DNA of 64,000 bases from a virus: IMG/VR virus record IMGVR_UViG_3300025853_009406, positions 52,741-116,740 of that record; one strand, given 5' to 3'. The translations under genes were made by a program, and so were the position numbers. Numbering within the stretch: the first letter of the stretch is position 1; each line of letters begins with the position of its first letter. The notes below the pieces were generated by a model. That model was not told the origin of the DNA and ran no database searches. It worked only from the letters and a program-made list of their open reading frames with translations. Positions 38,374 through 45,613 of this stretch are shown here, one piece after another.

Positions 38374-38582
38374 GATAAAAGTTTGCTAAAGCTGATTGCT
38401 AAGAGAAATCCTAGCATAACTACGATGTCCCATGATTTTGTTTTTACAAAATATGGAATTGAAATGGTGTCAGCAATAACATTCATTAAGACACCAGCAG
38501 TCAAATTAACATGTAAAACAACAAAATAGGCAGCAATAACTGTAATACTGCCTACGACTCTCATTGCCGTTAGTGTTTTCAT
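38370..38582 (-). CDS. 70-aa membrane protein
   Basis: Two hydrophobic helices: VVGSITVIAAYFVVLHVNLT and IVVMLGFLLAISF, separated by TISIPYFVKTKSW. ATGA coupling with gp45 and with the gene below. Function unknown. Confidence 0.65.
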   Translation of the reverse strand: MKTLTAMRVVGSITVIAAYFVVLHVNLTAGVLMNVIADTISIPYFVKTKSWDIVVMLGFLLAISFSKLLS

Positions 38583-39244
38583 CCAAATGTAGAATCAGGT
38601 TCCAGAGCAATATAGTACTTAAGATTGTGCTGAGTGTTGGTAAATTGTGACAAAAGTTTAGAAGACACTACAACGTCATAAGCACCAGGAATAATTTTGA
38701 TGTTCTCAACTTTAAAGTTAAAAGCAAACTCTTTGTCAGTCTCACCAACTACAATTGCATATTCGTTAGAAGTATCATTCTTCTTATCACGAACAACTAG
38801 TTTAATGACACCTGCCTCACCAATTGCGGAGAAATCGGGGAGTTGATAGACTTGTGCTGCTTTGACAAGTTTTTCAAGTGAAGCACTATCAAGTTGAAAA
38901 CAAATATCCTGAGATGGAAGATTAATTTCTTTTTCGGGAGGAGCAACAATCACATTAGGGTCAGCAAAGAAATACTTCACACGACGCTTACCTTCTTTAA
39001 TACTCAGGTAAGAAGGTTCCTGAAAATCGAGATCTGGATCATGGTGGAGAGATAATCCATTCAAAAATTGATTCAGATCGTAAATAGCAAAATCGCGAGG
39101 AAAGTCTTCTTTAATATCTGCTTCTGCAAGAATATTCTTAGCAACAGAAATTGTACGAAGACGATTACCCTCTTTTACCAGAATTGAATTATTAATTCCA
39201 GCAAAATTTTTGAGAATATTGAGGGTATTATCAGACAGTTTCAT
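38579..39244 (-). CDS. 45: Sliding clamp (gp45)
   Basis: 221 aa from ATG 39244 (MKLSDNTLNILKNFA, which lines up with T4 MKLSKDTTALLKNFA); T4 gp45 is 228. IYDLNQFLNGLSL, AAQVYQLPDFSAIG and the ending YIALEPDSTFG match the T4 clamp. It tethers gp43 and also activates late transcription with gp33 and gp55. Confidence 0.93.
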   Translation of the reverse strand: MKLSDNTLNILKNFAGINNSILVKEGNRLRTISVAKNILAEADIKEDFPRDFAIYDLNQFLNGLSLHHDPDLDFQEPSYLSIKEGKRRVKYFFADPNVIVAPPEKEINLPSQDICFQLDSASLEKLVKAAQVYQLPDFSAIGEAGVIKLVVRDKKNDTSNEYAIVVGETDKEFAFNFKVENIKIIPGAYDVVVSSKLLSQFTNTQHNLKYYIALEPDSTFG

Positions 39245-39264
39245 AGTTTTGGGTTTGAGTTTCA

Positions 39265-39771
39265 TCACTGGGGGTAGGTTTCACGTTGTGCATTTTTGTC
39301 ATTAAAATGCATCAGAAGAACAGCATAGTGCAGAATCTTCATAATGTCACGTCGTGCAGTGCCTTTCTTATCATAGCGAGAGGCATACTTGAGGATATTA
39401 CTGCGGCAGAAGGATTCACCATCGCCACACGCTTCAATCAGATCAAGTGTCTGAATTTTATCATCACCAGCAGAGTAGTGCTGATTGTATGTTGCAGAAA
39501 TATAATCGGACAGTTCTTTAAGAATAGTATCTTCACTATACTTAAATCGATTAGGATTATTACTAGTAGTCATATCAAGATCAAAGGAAATGTGGTCTTC
39601 ACCTAAACCCATAAAACTTTCATAGGGAACAGGTTGTGCTGCACCAAACGTAACAACATCATCTTGAGGGACATTGAACGAAATAGTATCACTACTTTCT
39701 CCACCTGGGAGAAAACTATTAGCATTTATGTTCTGATCACCCATAGACATAAAATTAAAACTTTCAGTCAT
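39265..39771 (-). CDS. DUF3310-like protein
   Basis: 168 aa from ATG 39771 (MTESFNFMSMGD). The N-terminal 90 residues are acidic and low in structure. The C-terminal part QHYSAGDDKIQTLDLIEACG...SNILKYASRYDKKGTARRDI has the DUF3310 pattern (HY....IQxxDxIEA.....xGNxxKYxxRxxxKG). Such domains occur in phage nucleotide-metabolism or unknown proteins. It follows a terminator and precedes gp45. Confidence 0.7.
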   Translation of the reverse strand: MTESFNFMSMGDQNINANSFLPGGESSDTISFNVPQDDVVTFGAAQPVPYESFMGLGEDHISFDLDMTTSNNPNRFKYSEDTILKELSDYISATYNQHYSAGDDKIQTLDLIEACGDGESFCRSNILKYASRYDKKGTARRDIMKILHYAVLLMHFNDKNAQRETYPQ

Positions 39772-39780
39772 ATTTAATGA

Positions 39781-39816
39781 AAAATAATAAAAGTAGAGGT
39801 GGTTTTTCACCTCTAC
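39781..39816 (-). terminator. Rho-independent terminator after cobS
   Basis: Perfect 9-bp minus-strand stem GTAGAGGTG/CACCTCTAC with a short A-rich loop, then TTTTATTATTTT. Confidence 0.85.
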
Positions 39817-39824
39817 AAATTATA

Positions 39825-40916
39825 TCAGGAGAAGTTGTGAGAGTCAAGGCATTCTTTCTGATCTTCAGAAGGCATCTGGAAATCAGCATCAACTTTGTCA
39901 TATAGTTCCAAAAATGCTTGCTTAGTCTCATCATCAAAACGGTTCACACATACTTGAATTGCCTTCGCTTTATCGTTAAAGATACGATATGCCTTAACAA
40001 TATGAACCAGGCGACGAGTACTGATAATTTCCTCAATGCCACCATCATAAAAGGTCTTACGAATAATATCTGCCCAATCAGAAAGACGCTTACAAAAATC
40101 GTCATCCTTACAAAATTTATTCAAGATCTTCTCTTCAATTTTCGGAGTAGGATACTCTTGTTCAAAAGTTACAGGGAATCGCTCAAGGAATGCTTCGTTG
40201 AGCACGTTAGTTCCAACGAATCGCCCATCATCTGAACCTTTACCTTTAGTGTTTGCGGTTGCGATGACATTGAAACCTGCAGCGGGTCGAACAAACTTGC
40301 CGATTTTTTTAAGGAAGACTCCATTTCCTTCAAGGATAGATTGGAGACAGAGAATTTTATTAGAGGCAAGGTCGATCTCGTCAAGGAGCAGGATAGCTCC
40401 TCGTTGAAGTGCTTCAATGACTGGTCCATTGTGCCAGACGGTTGCACCATCAACAAGGCGGAAACCGCCGATAAGATCATCTTCATCAGTTTCAATAGTA
40501 ATGTTTACGCGGATCAGTTCCCGTCCGAGTTGAGCACATGCTTGCTCAACAGAGAACGTTTTACCGTTGCCCGAAAGACCCGTGATAAACGTAGGGTAGA
40601 AAATACGGGACTCAACAATTTTTTTAATGTCGCCAAAATTACCAAACTTGACAAAGGAATCATCTTTTTGAGGAATAAGATTTTGTTCAATTGCAGGAAT
40701 TGCTGCAGGAGAATTATAAGTTACTTCCAGATCTTCAACTGTTTCCTTTGTTACTTCCAGGTTCCATTTACCACGACCTACTTTACAATCAGTAAGTTTA
40801 TTAGTAACAGTTTGATAGTTAGAACCATTCATAGCACACCAAGCACGAATATCTGCAGCAGTTACAGATTCTCCGTAAAGTTGCTGAAGAGAAGTGCGAA
40901 TGTATTCAGAAGACAT
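39825..40916 (-). CDS. cobS: CobS-like AAA+ ATPase (MoxR/cobaltochelatase type)
   Basis: 363 aa from ATG 40916 (MSSEYIRTSLQQL); a longer frame to 40943 is possible. Walker A is TGLSGNGKTFSVEQ, Walker B GAILLLDEIDLAS, sensor 1 VIATANTKGKG, and the arginine-finger region EAFLERFPV. It is the cyanophage core gene annotated as CobS. Two genes away lies a VWA/HExxH protein of CobT type, so together they may form a MoxR-VWA metal-insertion or remodelling pair. Real B12 function is unproven. Confidence 0.87.
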   Translation of the reverse strand: MSSEYIRTSLQQLYGESVTAADIRAWCAMNGSNYQTVTNKLTDCKVGRGKWNLEVTKETVEDLEVTYNSPAAIPAIEQNLIPQKDDSFVKFGNFGDIKKIVESRIFYPTFITGLSGNGKTFSVEQACAQLGRELIRVNITIETDEDDLIGGFRLVDGATVWHNGPVIEALQRGAILLLDEIDLASNKILCLQSILEGNGVFLKKIGKFVRPAAGFNVIATANTKGKGSDDGRFVGTNVLNEAFLERFPVTFEQEYPTPKIEEKILNKFCKDDDFCKRLSDWADIIRKTFYDGGIEEIISTRRLVHIVKAYRIFNDKAKAIQVCVNRFDDETKQAFLELYDKVDADFQMPSEDQKECLDSHNFS

Positions 40917-40961
40917 GGTCATGATGTAAGTTGTTTGTTTCAACTGAAGTTATTATAAATG

Positions 40962-40982
40962 AAAAAGGAGGAGTAGTCCTCC
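40962..40982 (-). terminator. Rho-independent terminator after the HeH-domain gene
   Basis: Minus-strand stem GGAGGA/TCCTCC with a 4-nt loop followed by TTTTTC. Confidence 0.8.
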
Positions 40983-40998
40983 CCAGTGTGCCAGTAAA

Positions 40999-41310
40999 TC
41001 AATTGGATAAAAACTCTTCCAATTCATTCAAGAGTGTTGCTTTGTTGTGTCTTCTATCTAACTCAAGACCAACAGTTCTAGCATATTCTTCAAGTTCTCT
41101 TTTGGTCATGTCATTGAGTGATACATCACTTTCATAACCATCTTCCTCAGATACTTCTCTAAGTTCTTCTTCAATTACCTCATCATAGTTTGTAGTATCT
41201 TCATCCACAATAGGAGATTCTACAACTTCTACAGTTTCTTCTACTACAGGTTCTGGAGCAGGTGTAGGAGGTGTCTTTTTACCTGCGAGTAAATCTCCAA
41301 ATCTAGACAT
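40999..41310 (-). CDS. Acidic protein with HeH/SAP-like C-terminal domain
   Basis: 103 aa. N-terminal Pro/Glu/Val-rich low-complexity linker (TPAPEPVVEETVEVVESP). C-terminal MTKRELEEYARTVGLELDRR and KATLLNELEEFL form a helix-extension-helix pattern used by SAP/HeH/LEM domains to touch nucleic acid. It lies between the VWA peptidase and cobS and may be part of that unit. A late motif (41336-41343) and a ribosome site AGGTAA precede it. Confidence 0.65.
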   Translation of the reverse strand: MSRFGDLLAGKKTPPTPAPEPVVEETVEVVESPIVDEDTTNYDEVIEEELREVSEEDGYESDVSLNDMTKRELEEYARTVGLELDRRHNKATLLNELEEFLSN

Positions 41311-41335
41311 TTTAATTACCTATAACTTATAAAAA

Positions 41336-41343
41336 TATTTATC
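41336..41343 (-). promoter_or_regulatory. Late promoter motif GATAAATA
   Basis: NATAAATA match on the minus strand, 25 bp before the HeH-domain gene and overlapping the stop of the VWA peptidase gene. Confidence 0.5.
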
Positions 41344-43468
41344 ACGCAATGAGTTCTACAAACTCACCCAAGATTTTTTTATTCATTTTTTTAGTTTTCA
41401 AACTTTTTGCAAAGGCAGACTTAATTTGTGTTTTAGTCGCATCATCAGAAACACTAAAATCACTATTCTTTGATAGAGAATTTGAAGAAATTCCAAAATA
41501 AAGATCGTATCCAGAATTTTTAATAGAAAACGATTTCATCTTTTTCCAATCCTTCATTGCAGTCTCATAACTTTTCCCACTATATCCACAATATCTGCGA
41601 ATAAAAGAACCAGAATCACGAGATACGAGAACACGCATACCAATAAAATTTACATCGGGAAATTTGTCTTTCAAATTCTTAAGAAGAATATCAGTGAACT
41701 GATGCCAATCACAATCTAGAGAATAAGTAGTACCAATTTTTCTATCACGAAGGACACAACGAGGTCCAATAGTAGCCAATCCAATATATGGCTCTTCTTC
41801 CCATGGTCTCTGAACTTCAGTATGACGCTTTAGGTCATATCCTTCACCATCAGTAAGAACAACACACTGAACTTTTTGAAGATTATTTTCTTTTTTGAAT
41901 TTTGGAAGAATTTGGTGTAGTGCAACCATACTTTCATTCAGAGGAGTACCCGAAAGACTCAGACCAGGAGGAACAGAATATCTTGCAGAACCCCATCCCT
42001 CAAAGCAGCGAGAAAGACGATAAATGGTTTTCATTTGTTCGTTAAGTTCTTTACCATTCACTTTACTAGTAAGAAGATTCATAAGGCTAAACCACTCACC
42101 AATATGGAAAATTCCTGCACGCTCTTTATAAGGGCGAGACCTTGTCACAAGGTTTCCATCTTCATCGTCAGAATTAATAGGATAATCAGATGTAAAAGCG
42201 TATACTTCAAAAGGAATTGAAACTTTTTTACAGAACCAAATCAAATTAAACAACTGTTTGACGGTATCAGAAATAACATCACACATAGATCCAGACCAAT
42301 CCAAAACAAATACCAAACCATGATTCTTACCATCAGCAAGAGTGGTCACTTTCTTGAACAAATCTTCATTGTACTTGTAGGTATGAAGTTTGGAGCAATC
42401 AAGAACACCAGTGCGAGCAGTCGTAGCACGAGCATAAGAATCTGCTGCTTTCTTACACTCAAACTCCTTGACTAGGTAATTAACTTCTTTCTGTGCAGTT
42501 TTTTTAAATTTTTCAAAGTCTTTGTCTACAAATTCAAACATCAAATGATCTCCAGTTTGTTTGGAGTATTCGTGCCAATAGTTATTACACCTTGTGTGAA
42601 TTTCACGGTTATCAACGATAACTTTATCGATATCAATTTCTGGAATTTCCAGATAAATTTTTTCACTAGCATTAAAATCTACAAGATTTTTAAGAGATTC
42701 TTCTAGAGAATCAGCAGTCTTAATATCAAGATCATTATCTTCTTGATCTACTTCATCTACAATTTCTTCATCAAATTTATTACCATCATCCTTATTTTCA
42801 GCAGTGCCACCATAGGATTCATTAGATTCTGGTTCAATAGAATCGTTATTGTTATCACTTTGGTCTTCAGAATCTGATTCTCCATTATTCTCAGAATCAT
42901 TCCGAGAAGACGAATTATTACTTTCAGATTTACAATACTTGTATAGCATTTCAGATGCTACAAGAACATCATCAAATGTTTCACAATTATCAATGTAATT
43001 GATAATTGTTTTCTCGGTTTCTTTAAAATTAATATCTACAAAATTACCAATCTTAAAATAAAGATTTACACGATCTGCAAGATTCATTGTATCAACATTT
43101 TCACCCTCAAGTTGAAAAAAATCTTGATCTGAAAGTTCTTGATAACCACGATAAAACGTTTTAGCAAGACCCACATATCGACGTTTCATCATCTTTTCGA
43201 TACGAGCATCTTCGACAATATTTACAATTTGTGGTGGAATATTCACCTCTTTCAACCAATTTCTGTCTGGAGTATAAAGAGCATGTCCAACCTCATGCCC
43301 AACAAGCATATCATATACATAACTACTGGCCTTTTCCCACATTGGGAGAGTTAGTACGCGGGTGTGAACGTTAAATTGTGCAGTTTCAACGTGACGATTT
43401 TCAACAACGAGATCTTCAGTAGCAAGAAGTTTAGCAAGTTGTGATTTGATTTCCTGATTAACTGCCAT
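41342..43468 (-). CDS. VWA-domain protein with HExxH metallopeptidase motif (CobT-like)
   Basis: 708 aa. N-terminal VGHEVGHALYT (His58, Glu59, His62) is a zinc metallopeptidase signature, and NIVEDARIEKMM could supply the third ligand. The middle, about residues 185-265, is acidic and low complexity (SESNNSSSRNDSENNGESDS). A VWA domain follows with LVFVLDWSGSMCD (MIDAS DxSxS) and later VVLTDGEGYD. This order, peptidase-acidic-VWA, resembles CobT and VWA partners of MoxR ATPases. It sits with the CobS-like ATPase. On its mRNA the bases just before ATG are CCTCCTCC, the reverse of a ribosome site. Confidence 0.82.
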   Translation of the reverse strand: MAVNQEIKSQLAKLLATEDLVVENRHVETAQFNVHTRVLTLPMWEKASSYVYDMLVGHEVGHALYTPDRNWLKEVNIPPQIVNIVEDARIEKMMKRRYVGLAKTFYRGYQELSDQDFFQLEGENVDTMNLADRVNLYFKIGNFVDINFKETEKTIINYIDNCETFDDVLVASEMLYKYCKSESNNSSSRNDSENNGESDSEDQSDNNNDSIEPESNESYGGTAENKDDGNKFDEEIVDEVDQEDNDLDIKTADSLEESLKNLVDFNASEKIYLEIPEIDIDKVIVDNREIHTRCNNYWHEYSKQTGDHLMFEFVDKDFEKFKKTAQKEVNYLVKEFECKKAADSYARATTARTGVLDCSKLHTYKYNEDLFKKVTTLADGKNHGLVFVLDWSGSMCDVISDTVKQLFNLIWFCKKVSIPFEVYAFTSDYPINSDDEDGNLVTRSRPYKERAGIFHIGEWFSLMNLLTSKVNGKELNEQMKTIYRLSRCFEGWGSARYSVPPGLSLSGTPLNESMVALHQILPKFKKENNLQKVQCVVLTDGEGYDLKRHTEVQRPWEEEPYIGLATIGPRCVLRDRKIGTTYSLDCDWHQFTDILLKNLKDKFPDVNFIGMRVLVSRDSGSFIRRYCGYSGKSYETAMKDWKKMKSFSIKNSGYDLYFGISSNSLSKNSDFSVSDDATKTQIKSAFAKSLKTKKMNKKILGEFVELIA

Positions 43469-43494
43469 GGAGGAGGTTCATTCGTATGTACGTA

Positions 43495-43641
43495 TCATAC
43501 AAAAGAACCCTGCTGTTTAGGCAGGGTCATGTGACGCTTTTTGAACTGGCGTAGTGCTTCTCGCCGCGCTCGCATTGCTTGTGGTTTTAATTTTCGTTTT
43601 TGCTCTTTCTTAGAATGGTGTTGCCAGTTAGGGGTGTTCAT
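43495..43641 (-). CDS. 48-aa very basic peptide
   Basis: MNTPNWQHHSKKEQKRKLKP, then MRARREALRQFKKRHMTLPK, ending QQGSFV. Almost a third of the residues are Lys or Arg, so it probably binds nucleic acid. Its last codons form a terminator hairpin. It is short, but has ordinary codon use and sits correctly between genes. Confidence 0.55.
   Translation of the reverse strand: MNTPNWQHHSKKEQKRKLKPQAMRARREALRQFKKRHMTLPKQQGSFV
43501..43527 (-). terminator. Terminator overlapping the end of the 48-aa gene
   Basis: 7-bp minus-strand stem ACCCTGC/GCAGGGT with a 7-nt loop, followed by TCTTTT. It lies inside the coding end of the small basic gene. Confidence 0.7.
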
Positions 43642-43795
43642 CAGAAATTCCTCTAATACGCTTCCAATCATTATACATTGCCATAAGACTCCAACTAGAT
43701 GACAAACTGTTTGGTCCTTTATCCAATAGTTCTAGTTGTCTCTTACCCAAAAGTTTCATTTGTTTATAATCTTCTTTCCAGTCAGTTTTGCTCAT
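43628..43795 (-). CDS. 55-aa protein, unknown
   Basis: MSKTDWKEDYKQMKLLGKRQ, ending DWKRIRGISDEHP. Its ATG overlaps the glutaredoxin stop (ATGA), and its end overlaps the start of the 48-aa gene by 14 bp. Helical and charged; no domain. Confidence 0.6.
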   Translation of the reverse strand: MSKTDWKEDYKQMKLLGKRQLELLDKGPNSLSSSWSLMAMYNDWKRIRGISDEHP

Positions 43796-44028
43796 TCAAA
43801 CATTCCTCGATCTTTCATGAAATTGAGTGTTTCTTTCAATCCACCTATATGTTTGAAACCAACATTGACCTGTGGGTATTCTGCTTCCTCACCAAATTCA
43901 GCAACAAAACCTCTCTGTGAGAAGTGCTGATTTAATTTATAAACATGAATTTGAAAATTAAGTTTTTCTAAAAGAATTTTAGCACGTTCACATTCCTGAT
44001 TGCCGTTGGAATAGATTACTGCTTCCAT
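43792..44028 (-). CDS. Glutaredoxin-like protein with altered active site
   Basis: 78 aa thioredoxin fold. AVIYSNGNQECERAKILLEKL sits where glutaredoxins have CPYC: the first Cys is replaced by Asn and the second is kept (N-Q-E-C). EYPQVNVGFKHIGGLKET contains the cis-Pro-type loop and the glutathione-side GG. Cyanophage glutaredoxins are usually thought to serve ribonucleotide reductase. Loss of the N-terminal Cys suggests changed or lost redox activity. Confidence 0.8.
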   Translation of the reverse strand: MEAVIYSNGNQECERAKILLEKLNFQIHVYKLNQHFSQRGFVAEFGEEAEYPQVNVGFKHIGGLKETLNFMKDRGMFE

Positions 44029-44258
44029 TACTTTTTGTCCTCCTCGTATTCGATTACAATTTTATATTTAACATTACCACGACTATCTTGTTCGACGTAC
44101 TTTTTAAGTTCGCCATCCAAATTTTCTGCGATTTGATGCAATTGCCACCAGGGAATAATTTTTTCCCTTTTACCCTCTACCATTTTAGATTGTTTATCAT
44201 CCCAAATGTAATTATGCAATTTACCATCTTTACCAATAACTTGATAATCATATTCCAT
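44028..44258 (-). CDS. 76-aa protein, unknown
   Basis: MEYDYQVIGKDGKLHNYIWD..., with KIIPWWQLHQIAENLDGELKK and an acidic end. Beta then helix. It touches the glutaredoxin gene (TAATG) and is 2 bp from the 104-aa gene. Confidence 0.6.
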   Translation of the reverse strand: MEYDYQVIGKDGKLHNYIWDDKQSKMVEGKREKIIPWWQLHQIAENLDGELKKYVEQDSRGNVKYKIVIEYEEDKK

Positions 44259-44260
44259 AA

Positions 44261-44575
44261 TTAATCTCTCTGTCGCCAGTCATCTGGTTTGTCTTGTTTG
44301 AACCAATCTACGATTTCATCCGCAGAATCAAACCCCGATTTGTAATTAGATGGGTCGGGGTCTCCTAATCCCATCTTATTCATAAAATCGTCCATACTAC
44401 CTTCCTCAATATCTTGTGATGCCTGGCGACGTGCTTTACGCAACCATTCTCTAGCAGTAGTATGACGTTTGGCAAGTTTCTCTGCCCAAATCATATCTTC
44501 AAGTTTGACTTCTTCCTTGTTAGCAATCTTCTTACAGATAAACTCCAGTCGGAGTCTGTATTGAGTGGATAGCAT
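44261..44575 (-). CDS. 104-aa protein, unknown
   Basis: MLSTQYRLRLEFICKKIANK, then a basic helix AKRHTTAREWLRKARRQASQ, then acidic C-terminus with DDFMNKMGLGDPDPSNYKSG. A 2-domain helical small protein; no known family. Confidence 0.6.
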   Translation of the reverse strand: MLSTQYRLRLEFICKKIANKEEVKLEDMIWAEKLAKRHTTAREWLRKARRQASQDIEEGSMDDFMNKMGLGDPDPSNYKSGFDSADEIVDWFKQDKPDDWRQRD

Positions 44576-44576
44576 A

Positions 44577-44774
44577 TTATTCTTCCGAGAGATAGTGCTC
44601 TAGTTGGTTGATCCTTTGAAACTCTTGATACGCTGCCTCAGAACGAACGTGAAGAATATCACGCAGGTCATCCATAATAAATGTTGGATCGATACCATCT
44701 TCTAGATATTTATCTATTGCTTCCTTGAGGTATCTGTATCTATGCCACTCAAGACTATACGGTTTATAGTTCAT
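44577..44774 (-). CDS. 65-aa protein, unknown
   Basis: MNYKPYSLEWHRYRYLKEAI, then IDPTFIMDDLRDILHVRSEA, ending LEHYLSEE. Helical and acidic. First gene after the promoter-like sequence at 44793-44824, so it may lead the leftward small-gene run to glutaredoxin. Confidence 0.6.
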   Translation of the reverse strand: MNYKPYSLEWHRYRYLKEAIDKYLEDGIDPTFIMDDLRDILHVRSEAAYQEFQRINQLEHYLSEE

Positions 44775-44792
44775 AATATATTAAATCATAGT

Positions 44793-44824
44793 ATTATAGT
44801 AGCAAAAATAATTAAACATGTCAA
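44793..44824 (-). promoter_or_regulatory. Possible sigma-70-like promoter
   Basis: Minus strand TTGACA (44819-44824). TATAAT (44793-44798) follows at 20 bp, or TACTAT (44796-44801) at 17 bp. Directly upstream of the 65-aa gene. Confidence 0.55.
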
Positions 44825-45613
44825 TCAATTCATAGACCAATCAATAACTGTTCTAATGCTTTGATTGTATTCCCAAACTTTTTGTAAAATATCAGAATTT
44901 ACACCGTTCTCTTCCATCTGAACTATAAGAGAATTTAAATCTTTAGGAAAACATGTTCCACCAAAACCACGATCATTATCAAATCCAGGAACTTTAGTAT
45001 GAGAAGATCCTATTCTACTATCGCTTGTAACTCCATCACAAACAATATTATAATCCATACCAGTAGACTGACAAAGGTCATACATCTTGTTAAAATAAGC
45101 AACTTTTGTTGCTAAGAAACTATTAGAAAAATACTTAATCGCTTCACTTTCATCAGATGTAGTTATTACACTGGGAGTTGATGGAAACACAGTTTTAAAG
45201 AAATTTACAAACTGTTTACACAATTTTATATCTCCACCAACAACATTTCTCTCAGAATTTCTGTAGTCCTCTACAGCATTTCTTGCGGTTAAAAATTCTG
45301 GGTTATGTATTACCTTGCGGTTTTTTGAAAATTTTTTCGTTGTTCCAATAGGAACAGTTGATTTAATTACAAATATACATTTGGTTTTCTTTGGCAGTTC
45401 TTCAAAAAAATTATTTAAAATACTGAGATCGCACTCGCCAGTAGATTTCATGGGTGTTGGTAAACACACAAAAACAAACATCTGTTCCAATACTTCACCA
45501 AGAGTATTAAAAGATTTGTTTTTGTCTACATCATAAACTTTACAATCAACTTTATCTCTCAAATTCTGATAAAGAGCGTTTCCAACAAAACCATTCCCAA
45601 CAATTCCAATCAT
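44825..45613 (-). CDS. Short UDP-glucose/GDP-mannose 6-dehydrogenase-like protein
   Basis: 262 aa, against about 390-450 for the family. IGIVGNGFVGNAL is the NAD loop. VFVCLPTPM and FVIKSTVPIGTTK are conserved in the Rossmann part, VIHNPEFLT carries the Glu, NSFLATKVAYFNKMYDLC the Lys/Asn, and GFGGTCFPKDL the catalytic Cys. The C-terminal sugar-nucleotide-binding domain is missing. With the catalytic residues intact it may still act with a different substrate, or it may be a partial enzyme. Overlaps gp46 as ATGA. Confidence 0.8.
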   Translation of the reverse strand: MIGIVGNGFVGNALYQNLRDKVDCKVYDVDKNKSFNTLGEVLEQMFVFVCLPTPMKSTGECDLSILNNFFEELPKKTKCIFVIKSTVPIGTTKKFSKNRKVIHNPEFLTARNAVEDYRNSERNVVGGDIKLCKQFVNFFKTVFPSTPSVITTSDESEAIKYFSNSFLATKVAYFNKMYDLCQSTGMDYNIVCDGVTSDSRIGSSHTKVPGFDNDRGFGGTCFPKDLNSLIVQMEENGVNSDILQKVWEYNQSIRTVIDWSMN

